Below, one piece after another: positions 63,255-64,000 of a stretch of DNA of 64,000 bases. How positions within the stretch are numbered: the first letter of the stretch is position 1; each line of letters starts with the position of its first letter. The position numbers and the translations under genes were made by a program. The notes below the pieces were generated by a model. That model made no database searches, was not told the DNA's origin, and saw only the letters and a program-made list of their open reading frames with translations. The stretch comes from Sphingobacterium hotanense (GTDB taxonomy: Bacteria; Bacteroidota; Bacteroidia; Sphingobacteriales; Sphingobacteriaceae): assembly GCF_008274825.1 (NCBI RefSeq), contig NZ_CP030848.1, positions 3,471,618-3,535,617 on the forward strand, in the 5' to 3' direction.

Positions 63255-63415
63255 TTACCAGTCTAGCGTTCTTACGTCATCATCGTCTTTCATCCATTCT
63301 TCTTGAACCAAATGGTCCCTGTTCTCAGGACGAACTACAGCTGAGCCAGCAGCAATATCCGATTCCATCTCGACGTATGTAACCCGGATAACAGGAGTTA
63401 GGTAGGTGTTTTCAT
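63255..63415 (-). pseudogene. fimbrillin-associated peptide gene with a one-base deletion
   Basis: From the ATG at 63415 the sequence is ATGAAAACACCTACC and then TAA. Adding one A to the A-run gives a 53-residue frame, MKNTYLTPVIRVTYVEMES then DIAAGSAVVRPENRDHL and the acidic end DDDDVRTLDW, ending at 63255. Without the correction no start codon exists in that frame before an internal ATG (63364 region). The restored peptide matches the intact 19019-19168 peptide at MK, TP-x-I, E-x-E and IAA-x-S and occupies the same position before a fimbrillin gene. A homopolymer sequencing error, true frameshift or slippage are all possible. Confidence 0.6.
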
Positions 63416-63906
63416 TTTTACTTAATAGTTTAAAAGGAAAGATACGTGCGAGTTCAGATATAACTTTTGAATCACCTTTTCTCGAAAAAAAGGCACCTAA
63501 AAATTAATTAGTGAAATCTCTTAGTGACGTAAATTTCATTAATAGTGTGTTGTGTGTGTGTTGTTGATAGAGATCAAGAACAATGCAAAAGTACAAATCT
63601 TCGGGTCTTTGAGATAGTATTTTAGCCTATGGAAAAGCGCTATTGAAAAAGTTGTAGAACATTTACTACGATAGTTACCAAAATATCCCAGTAGAGGGCA
63701 AATCAGCGCTGATGTTCATTTAAAAAAGGTAGACAAAGGTAACCCCGCTTTTCCAGAAAAAGTAGATTAATTACGACAGTGGTTTCCTATGAACTATAGC
63801 GGATAAAAAAAAATCGACTAATCATATCGAAACTAAAAGATAACGTCAGCAAGACATTTTTCCCCAAATACTCTTTGTACCTTTGCGGTTCTTATTATTT
63901 GCAGAT
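63416..63906. other. intergenic region with two promoters
   Basis: A minus-strand -7 element TACTTTTG (63586-63593) could serve the peptide-fimbrillin unit with a leader of about 165 bases. A plus-strand -7 element TACCTTTG (63878-63885) could serve the MATE gene. A GT-rich run (GTGTGTGTGT, near 63545-63560) lies between. No gene seen. Confidence 0.45.
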
Positions 63907-64000
63907 ATGTTCCAAAAGTACAAAGCCAACAAAAGGTATTACCTAAGCAGCATGGCATTGGCAGGCCCTGTTGTTATTTCTCAGCTAGGACACACGCTCG
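63907..64000 (+). CDS. MATE-family multidrug efflux transporter, N-terminal fragment
   Basis: 31 codons before the window edge: MFQKYKANKRYYLSSMAL, then AGPVVISQLGHTL. The YYLSSMALAGPVVISQLGHTLV-type start is characteristic of MATE (NorM-like) transporters, which expel cationic drugs by Na+ or H+ antiport. The remainder is outside the window. A TAnnTTTG element ends 21 bases before the ATG. Confidence 0.75.
   Translation, partial: MFQKYKANKRYYLSSMALAGPVVISQLGHTL

Overview
The window looks like chromosomal DNA of a Bacteroidota member of the Sphingobacterium/Pedobacter kind. The reasons are two SusC/SusD outer-membrane pairs, fimbrillin-type lipoproteins, a FecR anti-sigma factor with an STN-bearing SusC, almost no Shine-Dalgarno sequences, and many matches to the Bacteroidota promoter (TTG, about 19-20 bases, TAnnTTTG). 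No plasmid or phage backbone is visible.

Layout. 1-3.0 kb: a minus-strand pair of fimbrillin-like lipoproteins, the second fused to a DNA/RNA non-specific endonuclease. 3.3-5.0 kb: msrA and a glycosylasparaginase-type hydrolase. 5.2-14.8 kb: a probable murein-peptide utilisation locus (NlpC/P60 endopeptidase, dipeptide epimerase, SusC/SusD, M14 carboxypeptidase, S66 LD-carboxypeptidase), followed by pyrC and a small ABC ATPase/membrane protein pair. 17.8-20.7 kb: a membrane-bound LuxR-type regulator, a 49-residue peptide gene and a FISUMP-domain lipoprotein. 20.9-23.5 kb: an SGNH hydrolase, a small lipoprotein, intergenic repeats and a trypsin-like protease. 24.1-29.5 kb: imuA-imuB-dnaE2, the error-prone mutasome. 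29.5-41.6 kb: a minus-strand nutrient locus FecR / STN-SusC / SusD / two SusE/F-like lipoproteins / metallo-beta-lactamase-fold protein / ECF sigma factor / esterase. 41.8-57.6 kb: mostly housekeeping genes (Cys-rich copper protein, tRNA-Pro, rplS, pyrG, yidC, acyl-CoA dehydrogenase, purB, nfu, tex, tatA) with a repeat-rich gap at 49.9-50.7 kb. 57.7-61.5 kb: two group II introns. 61.6-63.4 kb: another fimbrillin-like lipoprotein with an upstream peptide gene. 63.9 kb: the start of a MATE transporter.

The most striking structure is at 57.7-61.5 kb. The two intron reverse transcriptases do not belong to adjacent introns. The domain I of a group IIC intron (5' end at 61511) is separated from its domain III, RT gene and domain V (3' end at 57700) by a complete second intron of a different class (59275-61141). 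Removing the inner intron restores a contiguous IIC ribozyme, so this is a bacterial twintron. The outer intron sits directly after the T-tract of the fimbrillin gene's terminator, the known IIC target, and its RT gene carries one in-frame stop.

A second theme is an apparent surface-lipoprotein toolkit. Four fimbrillin-like lipoproteins have different C-terminal modules, and two of them are preceded by short peptide genes sharing the pattern TP-x-I ... E-x-E ... IAA-x-S. One of these peptide genes lacks a single A and is out of frame. A third theme is a set of intergenic repeat families that recur around 22.2-22.5, 49.9-50.7 and 54.7 kb and are partly built into terminators.

All calls rest on reading the sequence and on recalled family knowledge; no database search was run.
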